Assembly (NCBI RefSeq): GCF_000143415.4
Contig: NW_003314290.1
Coordinates: 673,470 to 737,469 of the forward strand
Direction: 5' to 3'
Source of the DNA: Selaginella moellendorffii
Lineage: Eukaryota > Streptophyta > Lycopodiopsida > Selaginellales > Selaginellaceae
Length of the DNA: 64,000 bases
Below the pieces are notes generated by a model, which saw only the letters and a program-made list of their open reading frames with translations, did not search any database and had not been told where the DNA came from. Shown one piece after another: positions 45,662-55,538 of the stretch. Positions within the stretch are counted from its first letter, which is position 1; each line of letters opens with the position of its first letter. The translations under genes and the position numbers were made by a program.

Positions 45662-46567
45662 TCAACTATCTAGCTTGGCGGCTTTGTTTTTCTCCAACAA
45701 GACAATAGCGTAAGTTCCGTCGTCTTGACGATCCTCCCGATAGACGCCGGAGCTCATCGAGAAGCTCTTCATATCCAACCATTGGATGTCTCTCCTGGTA
45801 TAACCATCGGAGCAAAGAACCAAGTACTCGAGATCTTCGGTAACTTCAAGCTCCACAACATCCGGCACCGCGATGATGACCTGCTCGTCAAACGCCAGCT
45901 TCTTATTGCTCTTGAGGTCAAGGTCTCCTAGAGCTCTCGATATGAGGAGTTGCGAGTCACCGATTCCCATGTACAGTTTGCTAGCTGTGCTCCCATAACT
46001 GAAAATAGCGTCCGCTTTCACACCTCTCTCTCGCTCCTCAGGAACGTGGGGCGAGTGATCCTTTGTCAAGTGCTTGGTCTCGCCACCTTTGCGGTAACTA
46101 CAGAAAGCATCACCTAAGCGCACACAGAGGTTAGCTCTTTGTGAAAAACATGTGCAAAACATACCTGCGTGGGCAACATACACAAAGTTCTCAGTCACCA
46201 CAGCGACAATCGCTGTGGTTCCAGCTTGCCAATATCTTTGTTCGTTTTCCTCTCTCATGAGATCGTCCATCTTGAGAAAAGCATTGCGTAGGGCTTGCTT
46301 GATTCCAGTGCCGCTCTGAAAGCCCTCGTCCTCCACCAAGACCGGGAAAAGATTCTTGGCGCAAAAACTTGCCGCTGCCCTGCCGCCGTGACCATCGAAA
46401 ACTCCAACCAGAGATGCCTTGGGAGTGGACCCTATTGCGTACCCATCTTCTAAAAACTGGCGCCTCATGCCTTCCTCGGAGCTTGCATAGACTACGACGC
46501 GAGCGTCCCTGTGGAAATCCTGAGGCTTTAGCCGGCCGAAGCTGTCCAGGATTTTCATTGTCGCCAT
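45662..46567 (-). CDS. PP2C-family protein phosphatase, short form
   Basis: Two exons: 46567-46165 and 46113-45662, total 855 bases, 284 residues. PP2C motifs in order are GVFDGHGGRAAASF, GTTAIVAVV, YVAHAGDAFCSYRKGGE, LTKDHSP, LISRALGD and LVLCSDGYTRRD. Metal-binding Asp residues are present in DGHGG and in CSDG. The usual late D-N (SRDNxT) motif appears as DDGTYAIVLLEKN, so one residue differs from canonical enzymes. It is a serine/threonine phosphatase, soluble and about 284 residues long, similar to small plant PP2Cs. The start is the first Met; a telo-box was not seen. Confidence 0.85.
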   Translation of the reverse strand: MATMKILDSFGRLKPQDFHRDARVVVYASSEEGMRRQFLEDGYAIGSTPKASLVGVFDGHGGRAAASFCAKNLFPVLVEDEGFQSGTGIKQALRNAFLKMDDLMREENEQRYWQAGTTAIVAVVTENFVYVAHAGMFCTCFSQRANLCVRLGDAFCSYRKGGETKHLTKDHSPHVPEERERGVKADAIFSYGSTASKLYMGIGDSQLLISRALGDLDLKSNKKLAFDEQVIIAVPDVVELEVTEDLEYLVLCSDGYTRRDIQWLDMKSFSMSSGVYREDRQDDGTYAIVLLEKNKAAKLDS

Positions 46568-46779
46568 GGAATTAACCTTGCCAGAATTGGACGTTTTGGG
46601 ATATTTATAGTAAATTTGAAATCTTATTATGGACTGATTAATTTTATATTAGCCATTCAAAGGGCTGGGAAATGAAAATTAAGATTTCCAAGCGTATTTA
46701 TCGATCCAATGAAAATTTGCTACTGTGCGTGTCGGATCGAACCAAAGAAGAAGTGTGAGATTTCTCATCTGGAAATGAC

Positions 46780-47040
46780 GGCTTGGACAGTGAGAATGGT
46801 TGTGATCCAGTGGAGGACATGGACAGATAGATTGGATGAGGATGAGAAGGGAGCTTTGATGAGGAATGATAGCTTTGATGGGGATGAGCAGGGACTGAGG
46901 GACAGCTTGGACAATCCGGAGCTACTTGGTGATCAAGAGCTTGAGGACGAGGAGGACAGCTTGGATGAGGATGAGCAGGGAGCGAGGACGGCGTGGACAA
47001 TCCAGAGCTATTTGGCGATCCAGAGCTTGTTGAAGTGAGA
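46780..47040. repeat. Short diverged repeats of GATGAGGATGAG text
   Basis: Units such as GGACAGCTTGGA, GATGAGGATGAGCAGGGAGC and TGGACAATCC-GAGCTA recur two to three times. They create acidic open frames on one strand and Ser/Pro-rich frames on the other; neither looks like a gene. Confidence 0.5.
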
Positions 47041-48900
47041 GGGTGCTTAGACGAATGCAATGATCTATGGATGTGCGAAACTTCTCCATAGCAGCTCAAA
47101 ACGAGATTCTTTGAGGGTGCTCCAACGTCTCTGTGGCAAAAGTCGTGTCTAGATACAAGATGTTTGGAATGGTGGCATTGTTAAAATGGGGGTATTCCAT
47201 AAAGCTGAGCTTTTCCAAGGAAATTGTCTACGATGTGGAAGCCCATGTGATGTTGTCTTCCACTATCTTCATCTTAGAGATCAAGTCAAGCCGCTCATGA
47301 GTAGCAGAACTTACTGTCATAAGAGGAGGAAAGAGGAGTGGATTGGAGGAGCAGTAGCTACAATGGAGCAGAGTTCAGAGAGAATCAAAGTTTCTGGGAT
47401 CCAAACTCCATATATTCATCCTTCAAGGTAATTGCATACTAATGTTTTTGCTTTGGCCAGGGTGATCCGAGAAACTGTGCTGTGATGCTTCACTGGGACG
47501 GGTACAGAGGGTCAAAGATAGTTCATGATCCATATGCTGTTATAGAAGCTCAGGTGCTGGTTGGAGAAGAAGTTCTGACAATTCGACCCCACAATTCGGT
47601 CGTGGAATGTTAGAACCTCATCTTTTGGTGTTCATTCCTTTCTCAACAAGTCTGGCCAAAGACGTGCTCGAAATTATTTGGAAGGACTTCCAGTTATTTT
47701 TGAGGCCTATAATAGACGACCTGGAGCAGATGTTTGTGGCATTGATGCAAACTTCAACTATCAAAATGATTTTGGCGGGAACTTCAGGTTGTGAGTGATG
47801 CTTCTAGCATTTATTGGAGACTACCCTGCTCAGTGCAAGACAGGGATGTTTCTCTCTGGAATGCCACACTATTGACAAAATCACTGCTTAATGTCAAAGA
47901 TCTTGGTTGACAACGAGAAAGACAGTGAGCACAAAAAGAAGTGGATGAAGAATGTGTATGTCAAGGATCGGTTTCAAGCAAGGTTTCCACCACAGAAAAG
48001 GCTAGCTCACAGCATGTATTAACAAAGTCTGCCATGAATCAAAAGGCAAGATAACAAAAGGCACTTTGATCTCTCGGGATGTCTGGCATATCAAAACTAT
48101 AGCAGCTTTATAGGCTTTACAGAATTGAGCTTTTGTTAGACCTTGTCTATGATGGGATGCACATATTAGCACTCAACTTGTGCAAGAAGTTTACTAAAAG
48201 GCTATCAAGATCTATATGGCCATGGAAGTTTGACCAACACAAGCTTTTCAATATAGAGGAGGCCTAGAAGTTTGTGCAGCTATGTGTTCCATACATTATT
48301 TTTCGGATGAGATCCAGGACAACATCCAATCGACTCGGCGCCATCAGACATTCAAAGTTCATGAGGCCTATAGTAGACGACCTGGAACATCCAATCCACT
48401 GCATTACAGACCATGCCTTCGAAGCATCTTTCAAGATTTTCCATACCAGAAGTGGTTGCTGGCTGTATAGCTGAAACACTAAAGGTTGTATTAGTGGTAG
48501 TTGACAAGGAACTCACCAAAGATGAGATCGTCAAACAGGATGATAGTGTGAAGATGAACAATGGTGCTTTTGCCTACGAGAAAGCATTGAAGTGCACAAG
48601 GACAAAGCCATTTCCAACACTCCTAGTGCTCATCACATAAGTCTTCAAGGAGCTTCCAGTGTTTTATTGCAACCCGTCAACAACTTGGCCTTTAAGTTGC
48701 CTGTCACTGAGGGAGAATACTTTGGTTTCTACTCTCATTCTACTGTATTTTCTGATGTCTTGGATGAGTACACACCATCACTACATAACGTGGAGGAGAA
48801 TGACGAAGATGAAGTATGCAGCCCTTTAAACATCAACATGAAAGTAATTACTCAAAAAGGTAATAAGAAGTTCCACTTGATCAGAACTTAAAACTTTTCC
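47041..48900 (+). mobile_element. Probable decayed DNA-transposon coding remnant
   Basis: Broken + strand text includes FEAYNRRPGADVCGIDANFN, GDYPAQCKTGMF, KKWMKNVYVKDRFQARFPP and GMHILALNLCKKFTKRLSRS. The related words EAYNRRPGAD and EAYSRRPGTSN occur twice, at 47700 and 48365. The GDYPAQ followed by a Cys-rich spot and the L-N-L-C-K-K-F line recall transposases of plant cut-and-paste elements. No family could be fixed and no inverted ends were found. Confidence 0.35.
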
Positions 48901-50324
48901 TTCTTGTAGGTGGAACTTTCTGAAACCAAATTGGAAACCAATGAGGTGGTTTCGTAGCTTTGATTAGCCAAGAACTGTTTGCTTGTGTCTTCTTGTAAGA
49001 GGAAGAAAATGATACTACTCCAATATTGAAAGCTCAAGACATGATGGATAACATGTTACCACAAACTGAGGTGCTAGCGAATTTAAGTTTCTAGGCATTT
49101 TCATCTCTCATTGCTATAGGTGTCTGGTGTAAAGACTATGGTGTCAAAGCTGGGGCTGCCTCGTGCATCAAAAGGCATGATATATGCTCTTATTGTTCTG
49201 GATTTCTTACATCTATTAGCAAGGTTGAGCTAGTCAAGAAAGCTTGACTGGCTGCGACCACTTGACCTGCATTAGTTGAGAAAAACAGCTTGGTCGCTAA
49301 CCAAAAGGAGTAAGTTTATATTCTTCAAACCAATCAATATTTAATTCACTCATTCGCTTTTAGACTGGATCAATGGTAACTAAAGCAAGAGGGAAGAAGG
49401 CCAAGGTACCTCAACAGTCTTGCATTCTTTTGCAAAAAAAGAAAAACACTAGTGGCTATTAGCAAGTTCATCATAAAAAACTAGGCCCGAAATTCTCTAA
49501 AGTATTGTTAATGAATGTACTCAAGAGTGAATGCTTACTTCCCAAGCCTACTTCAGAAGTCTTTTCCCTCATTGATGTTAGAAATGGAGGATATGTAGCA
49601 TGACCATTAAATGATGTGAAAATCTATATGAAAAATACTTCACTTTCCTTCTCCATAAAAAATACCTTATTTTCTTTTCAATCAAATAGAATTTCTACTA
49701 AACTTTCAGCAAGAAAGATTAGAAACTTAAATTGAACACAAGGACGATGGGTTTGTAATTTACCATCATTTTGTCATAACACAAAAATCATAGTTATTAT
49801 GGATATATGAATTTTAAGGTCAGAAAGCCCCTCGAAAAGCTTCATTTATATTAAGAATCTGAATTTTCATAATACTAAATATACCAATAATTCTCATTAT
49901 TATTTCTTATAAAATCTTTAAATACTCTATAAAATATATATTTCCATGATAAATCTCGGAGGAAGGGAATGGACTACACATTTGTATTCAAAAATACCAA
50001 GGAACTAGACGATCTAAGGATGTTATTATTACGTAAGAAAATTGGCAGTTATAAGTTCAAATCCTAGAGTTTCCAATCATTCTAGTATGGAATACATAAG
50101 ATGCAATCCTTCCTAATCTTACTACCAATCCTCTCATTCCTTCTGTAGGAATTTTGAAGATAATATGTTATTAAAAAAGCAAACAGAAGTAATTAAAAGC
50201 AAGAAAAATAGACATTTTGATATCTTTATTCCTTCTTCTTTATATATAAAAAGCCAAAAACATAAAATGTATTTTACTACCATTGACAAACTAGAATCCA
50301 TCTTTATTTGATTGTATTACCTGT
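48901..50324. other. AT-rich intergenic DNA
   Basis: No gene, RNA or clear repeat was recognised. Composition resembles the transposon-rich parts of the window. Confidence 0.4.
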
Positions 50325-50756
50325 TTATAGTGGAGAGTCTTGGTAACGAATGGTGCACTTGTCCTTGAGCATGAGCATTCCTGCAATGGCATCACCGCAC
50401 TCGCGCCAAGCCCGACGAACCAAATCCTCGACACAGCTTTTGCACATCCCAGGGTTGCCCACCATGTTGAAGCACTGGGCTTGTCCATAGGCTGAGACAT
50501 CGTCGCCACCATTCTTGACACTATAGGTCATGTTATTGGCGTATGCTGTGTTCTGGATGAGATCCGTCAACGTCTGGTTCAAGCTCGTCCAGTAAGTGCT
50601 CCCAGTTGGGATGGATTCATCGCTGCAATAGCCCGAGAAATCTACATCCATGGCCCTCCACAGCTTGCTCGTGATCGTGCCCCTCGCCTCCACCGCGATC
50701 GTCAATGCCATTGCCAGGGACATGATCGCCACCAGGATGGCTGCCTTAATCGCCAT
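50325..50756 (-). CDS. Secreted single-DUF26 (Gnk2-like) protein
   Basis: 143 residues from the ATG at 50756. A signal peptide (AIKAAILVAIMSLAMALTIA) is followed by one DUF26 unit. The family motif C-x8-C-x2-C is seen as CFNMVGNPGMCKSC. Further Cys at CGDAIAG and DKCTIRY complete the fold. Ginkbilobin-2 of this family binds mannose and is antifungal, which makes a defence role plausible. An upstream in-frame Met at 50879 is rejected because a TATA box lies between it and 50756. Confidence 0.87.
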   Translation of the reverse strand: MAIKAAILVAIMSLAMALTIAVEARGTITSKLWRAMDVDFSGYCSDESIPTGSTYWTSLNQTLTDLIQNTAYANNMTYSVKNGGDDVSAYGQAQCFNMVGNPGMCKSCVEDLVRRAWRECGDAIAGMLMLKDKCTIRYQDSPL

Positions 50757-50855
50757 CGCGATCGCTATCCTGAGAAAGAAAGAGAGGAAGAAGGACTCTC
50801 GAGGAGCAAAATTCCCTAGTACTGAGCGTGAATCTCCTTTTGCGTGAACTTTTGT

Positions 50856-50865
50856 CTTTATATAG
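50856..50865 (-). promoter_or_regulatory. TATA box of the DUF26 gene
   Basis: CTATATAAAG on the - strand, about 100 bases before the ATG at 50756. Confidence 0.5.
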
Positions 50866-50879
50866 AGGCACGAAGACAC

Positions 50880-51709
50880 TGTGAGCCAAGCTCATGCGCC
50901 ACACCTTCAAGCGTCTCTCTTTCTTAACTCTTTATAACACCAAAACAGCAACGACTCGCTATCCAAAGCCTAGCAGTGTGGTATCACGAGAAACAGGTGG
51001 CGAATCAGAACTTGCTGTTAAGCACTATCTAATGCAAGAAAAGGTGGTGAATCCAAATTCACACAATTAATAACTAAATGGAATTGGATCACTAGATGCT
51101 GTCATTCTGGTTGATGCCACAATTTATTGTCCGCATCAGCAATCCATGTACAGGAAGATTTCTGAGGTCATGTTTGCATGCACTACTTCCTCCCACACAC
51201 GGGGAATATCTTAGCGCCACTTCTGTGGATCAAAACAAACTTCATATGTGCACAACGTCTCCCACTTTCCTATGGAATCTAAGGCCAACATCTTCCCCAC
51301 GTGTGGGAGGATGTGGTGTATGTCTTGTTTCCAAACATGACTCCAGGAATCTTCCAGTAGATTGCTGATCACAATGAATTTTGGCTTCAGTTAGCAAGCG
51401 AGTGTGGCGATCCTAGATTCCCCACTTGCATGGTGAATGAGACATCGTGATTTTGGGTGCCATGCTGACTAGCTTGCAAACAATGAAATACTTAATGTAG
51501 GAGTTGTGGGAGGCACTGAAGCAATTGCAAGTTCTCATTGTTAGCAAGAAAAGTATGCAAATTCATCTCCAAGGTCATATCATAGCTGAAAATTCTTTTG
51601 TTTTTTTTATGAGAACTTGCAACTGATCCAGCACTTCTCAACAACTCGTATTGTGATTTTATTTATACGAGGGAAAAAAGGAAAAGTGTTACTATTTATG
51701 CATTTTGTT
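50880..51709. other. Intergenic, with an inverted AC-rich word
   Basis: No gene recognised. TCCCACACACGGGGAATATCTT (51190) and TTCCCCACGTGTGGGAGGATG (51294) form a loose inverted pair about 100 bases apart. Confidence 0.4.
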
Positions 51710-52570
51710 TTATTTCTTAACCTTAGCAGCAGCTGATTTATCAAACTTCTTGTGCCTAGCCTGGAAAGTTTCCATTGAGTTTATGCTGGAAAAGAAGAAC
51801 AAGAACAAGAAGAAAAGGAGAGAAGTTCTCACCTTTTTCTTGGCTCGCAATCTCTGGCGCTGTCGTCCGCCCTTCTTCCTCTTCTTGCTGCTCGGATCCG
51901 TGCTTGTCCTCTTGGATTCCTAGGACAAAAACGTCTTCACTGAGAACGAAAGTTTGTCTGGATCAAGAGAAAGCTTTCACGAACCCCAGCGAGCGCGGCA
52001 ACTGTTCGTGCGTGCCTCTCCGCGTGTGTCTCGCCCTCAGATTCCATCTCTTCCTCCTCACCCTCACTGTTGAGCGTAACTTTGAGCTTTCCTTCCGTCA
52101 TTTTCTTCAAAGAACGACGATGGCCCTTCGAAAAGAAGGAAAAAAGGAGTTTATATCATCCGACAGGAGCTGTTACCTTCGAGCGCAAGTGGGAGGCCAT
52201 GGTTTCCTCCGAGAGGCACACAACCTTGGGGCACACCCTGCATTTCAAAACATCTTTAACCTGAATCGCGAGAGACTGCTCCAGCTTCTCCTTCTCGCTC
52301 TCCTCCACAGCCATCGCCCAATCCTTCCTTTTACGTTTTACCTCCTTTCCTTTCTCCTCCTCTTCCTCCTCCTCCTCCTCTTCATGGGACTCCTCGCGAT
52401 TGGAGACTGCACAAGCAGCTTAAACCATAAACCCAACACCAAAGAAAGAAAGAAAGAAAAAACCCACCGGGCTTTTCTCCATCGTCCTCTCCGGAGTCGT
52501 CCGACGAGGAGGAAGAAGAAGACGACGAAGACCGCCCATGGAGCACAGCGTAGTTCTGGCGCTTAAACAT
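51710..52570 (-). CDS. U1-type C2H2 zinc-finger protein, highly charged
   Basis: Five exons: 52570-52468, 52406-52177, 52125-51985, 51919-51833, 51760-51710. They total 612 bases, 203 residues. It begins with a run of about ten Ser then acidic residues, followed by a Glu run. A U1/JAZ-like finger follows (CRVCPKVVCLSEETMASHLR, then SKGHRRS: C-x2-C ... H-x5-H). After it come KLKVTLNSEGEE and ETHAERHARTVAALAG. The basic tail is KKRKKGGRQRQRLRAKKKAR then HKKFDKSAAAKVKK. The finger is rebuilt across intron 2. A similar small conserved protein exists in plants. The basic tail suggests nucleus or nucleolus, possibly ribosome assembly, which is inference. Confidence 0.82.
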
Positions 52571-52586
52571 GACCAAGCAAAGAATG

Positions 52587-52595
52587 AACCCTAAA
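52587..52595 (-). promoter_or_regulatory. Telo-box upstream of the zinc-finger gene
   Basis: AACCCTAAA on the + strand, 17 bases before the ATG on the - strand. Confidence 0.45.
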
Positions 52596-53561
52596 AGAGA
52601 GATCAAAGACGTGTGTGTTGAGGTTAGAGAAGGATCAGTGGTGTTAGCGCCAATTGCGCCAAAGCTGCTGCTTCTTGGGATCAGGCTGGCTTTCTTGGGA
52701 TCCTAGTACAGTTTCGAAAGTATATGGATCTCATATTTGTATCTAACTACATATGAGAAACTGCTCAAAGTGTTTTCAAGAGATGTAGTTCACACATTTT
52801 CAGAATTCACTAGTACCTAGTGCTTCCAAACTTTACATACTGCTCCACGACAGGGCTGCGCCATGAAGGCTAAAAAGCCCAAAAAAAACGCCCCACAAAC
52901 TCGCGCTACCTTTCCTCCATCTCCAGCCGCGCCCTGATCTTCCTCTACATTGACACCATTTTTTCACATTACGACAACTGAATTGTCAAGCTCAGCTTCT
53001 TTCTCAGACGATCAAAACTCCTTTAACTTGTTCTTCTAGAGATGGCACCATTTTCTTTCCACGTTGTCTCTGTCAAGATCATCGATCACTAGGTTCATCG
53101 ATCAAAAGATCGAATCCCTCGATTCACTAGCTTCTACTTCATAATAGTCCGATCCAAATCATATTATGGCTACATCCATCTAGTGCGATGCCTTGCCACT
53201 CCGCCGATCCCGATCCCCTCCAGGACATCGGGCCTCGCTTCGCAACAATGCGCCTGGATTTCGCGGTGGGAGGCCTGATTTCTCCCCTCGCCTGAAAACC
53301 GTGCGCTCGTTCACTGGCAGCTCAATGTGCTCCATCGCCACGCTCAACTCGCAGCAAAATGGAGCCCGTGTTTGGATCTGGGATTAGAAACGACATGCAT
53401 TGTCCTCGCTCAAAGCCCAGAGAATATTTGATCTGGTATATTCTTGGGATCTAGATGTTTAGGGCTACCCTTTCGCGGTTAATGTTAATGGTTATAACCT
53501 TTTGCCAAATAACTAGGCGAGTTATTTGGAATCTAAAGGGGATTTTAGGGCTTCTTTGTGT
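52596..53561. other. Shared upstream region of two diverging genes
   Basis: Lies between the zinc-finger gene (-) and the folate carrier gene (+). No RNA gene or further coding region was recognised. TTTAGGG words at 53458 and 53545 are near telo-boxes upstream of the carrier. Confidence 0.4.
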
Positions 53562-55064
53562 ATGGGCAGAGAATGGAAGTGGGAGGAGGCCGCTGCGGGA
53601 GCTGTTGCCGGGGTTGCCACCGTCGTAGCTTTGCATCCTCTCGACATTGTTCGCACACGATTCCAGGGTATGCCTTCTCTTTGGTTTCTTTTCTCTCCTT
53701 TGCAAGCGGCGTTTCTTCACATTGAACTCCAGCCGACGATGGTCGAAATCGTTTTGTTCATCATTACAAGAGCACTGCCAATGCCTTGCTCACCATCGCG
53801 CGAACAGAGGTCTAGAAATCGGAAGTTTTTTACGCAAGGTGTGACTTTTTCGCCTTCCTTTTGGCAGGGTGTGAAAGGATTGTATGCCGGCCTTTCTCCT
53901 GCGGTGTTTGGTTCTAGCTTGGCGTGGGGACTCTATTTTCTCTTGTAAGTTTGACTGTTATTTTAGTTCGTGATGCCATGGTTTTCATTTTTTTTTTCTG
54001 CGCAGTTACAGTAATATCAAGGAGATGCATCAAAGAAGATTGGGAGGAGAGCTCGGTCCAGGCCATCACCTCGTTGCGTCTGCTGAAGCTGGTGCACTGG
54101 TAGACTTTTTTTTTGCTTTTTTTCCTTTAGTTGTTCTTGTCTTAAGTTTTTTTTAAACTTTATCAGGTCTCTGCGATGACAAATCCCATATTTCTAGTAA
54201 AAACACGGCTTCAGCTTCAGCCTCCGAATGGATCTCAGCAGCCTTACTCGGGTTTTATGGGTGAGAGATATTTCTTTTCATTTTTCCTTTCCTTAGCTAC
54301 ATTGGCTGCACAGATGCTTTTCACAGCATTCGTAAAGTTGAAGGCTGGAGGGGTTTTTACAAAGGCTTTGGTCCGAGCGTACTTCTTGTAAGTTTGTCCA
54401 TTTCTTTGGCAAATTGATGATTTGATGGAGCCAGGCGTAGGTGTCACACGGAGCACTTCAGTTTATGGCGTATGAAGAGGGCAGAAAAATGGCGATTGCA
54501 GCTCACAAGAGAGTGGATCCTTCGGCAACTGAAAACTCTCTAGTAAGTTTTCCTTGCTCTTACTTTTTTGGAAGATTTTGTTTATAACTTTGAAAATTTG
54601 CGATTCTCGCAGACCTCTCTAGATTTCGCTGTGCTTGGTGCTACGTCCAAGCTTTTTGCGCTATTTCTAACTTATCCCTACCAAGTAAGCCTCATCTCAC
54701 TCATGGATTTGATGTGTGACAAAGGTGACTTTGCAGGTTATTAGAACACGCTCACAGGTACTTCCATGGATTTTCATTTGTCATTTGTTCTAATGAAAAG
54801 TCTTGTGCTTATTTGGATGTTGTAGCAAAGACCTGACTCGCAAGGATCACTGAGCTACAGAGGCGGCTGGCACGCGTTCACAGAGACACTCAAGTAAGCA
54901 AACTCCCAGTTATTCCTTTTCAATCGAGCTATCGAGTTTTTCACAGATACGAGGGAGTCCGGGGTTTATACAAAGGAATGGTACCAAACTTACTTAGAGT
55001 TGCTCCCTCATCCTCCATCACTTTTATTGTCTACGAGAGTGTGAAGAAGATTCTGTTGAGATAG
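53562..55064 (+). CDS. FOLT1: Folate transporter 1-like mitochondrial-carrier-family protein
   Basis: Eleven exons: 53562-53667, 53733-53809, 53868-53944, 54006-54099, 54167-54260, 54314-54387, 54441-54542, 54613-54684, 54737-54757, 54826-54893, 54947-55064. They total 903 bases, 300 residues. There are three carrier repeats with the P-x-[DE]-x-x-[RK] family motif: HPLDIVRTR (residue 25 on), NPIFLVKTRLQLQ and YPYQVIRTR. The text VKGLYAGLSPAVFGSSLAWG and MVPNLLRVAPSSSITFIVYE matches plant FOLT1, the chloroplast-envelope folate importer. Exon 9 is only 21 bases and holds part of the third motif. A mitochondrial folate carrier is the alternative within the same clade. Confidence 0.92.
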
Positions 55065-55205
55065 CTTCCAACTTTTAACAAATTTTTAACTCAAATCCCT
55101 TTCCTTCAACAAAAGTGATCCATTCCACCTACTTCCATGGATAAAAACATCATAAAATCTACGAATAACAGTGGGACATTCTTGAGAAACTCAAAGGGAT
55201 TCGAG

Positions 55206-55287
55206 CGTGAACGGCAGGATTCGAACCTGCGCGGGCAGAGCCCACATGATTTCGAGTCATGCCCGATAACCACTCCGGCACGTTCAC
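55206..55287 (-). tRNA. tRNA-Ser(CGA): tRNA-Ser (CGA)
   Basis: An 82-base type II tRNA on the - strand. The acceptor stem GTGAACG pairs with CGTTCAC and discriminator G follows. Anticodon loop CTCGAAA has anticodon CGA. The long variable arm GTGGGCTCTGCCCGC and T loop GGTTCGAATCC are present. Confidence 0.95.
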
Positions 55288-55355
55288 ATTATTTGATTTG
55301 AAATAGCGATACAAAAGCACGCTTTTAAAAACAAATTCATGAGAGAAAATCAATT

Positions 55356-55437
55356 CGTGGACGGCAGGATTCGAACCTGCGCGGGCAAAGCCCACATGAT
55401 TTCTAGTCATGCCCGATAACCACTCCGGCACGTCCAC
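55356..55437 (-). tRNA. tRNA-Ser(AGA): tRNA-Ser (AGA)
   Basis: An 82-base type II tRNA on the - strand, nearly identical to the one 70 bases away. The acceptor stem GTGGACG pairs with CGTCCAC. Anticodon loop CTAGAAA has anticodon AGA (read as IGA after modification). Differences are compensated in the acceptor stem, plus one each in the anticodon and variable arm. Confidence 0.95.
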
Positions 55438-55538
55438 GTCATTGATGAATTCATTAATTAATCTGATCATCTCATGTATTTAATTAGCGATGGTTTTCGC
55501 GAAAACAGTTTGCTCTATATTACAACGTCCGCTTACAT

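Noticed and set aside
46709-47038. Acidic ORF with LDEDEQG repeats
   Set aside because: It is a short repeat-derived frame with no start context, no homolog known to me, and an equally open opposite strand.
55159-55470. Open frame on the - strand with repeated VPEWLSGMTRNHVG text
   Set aside because: It is the translation of the two tRNA-Ser genes; the repeat comes from their near identity.
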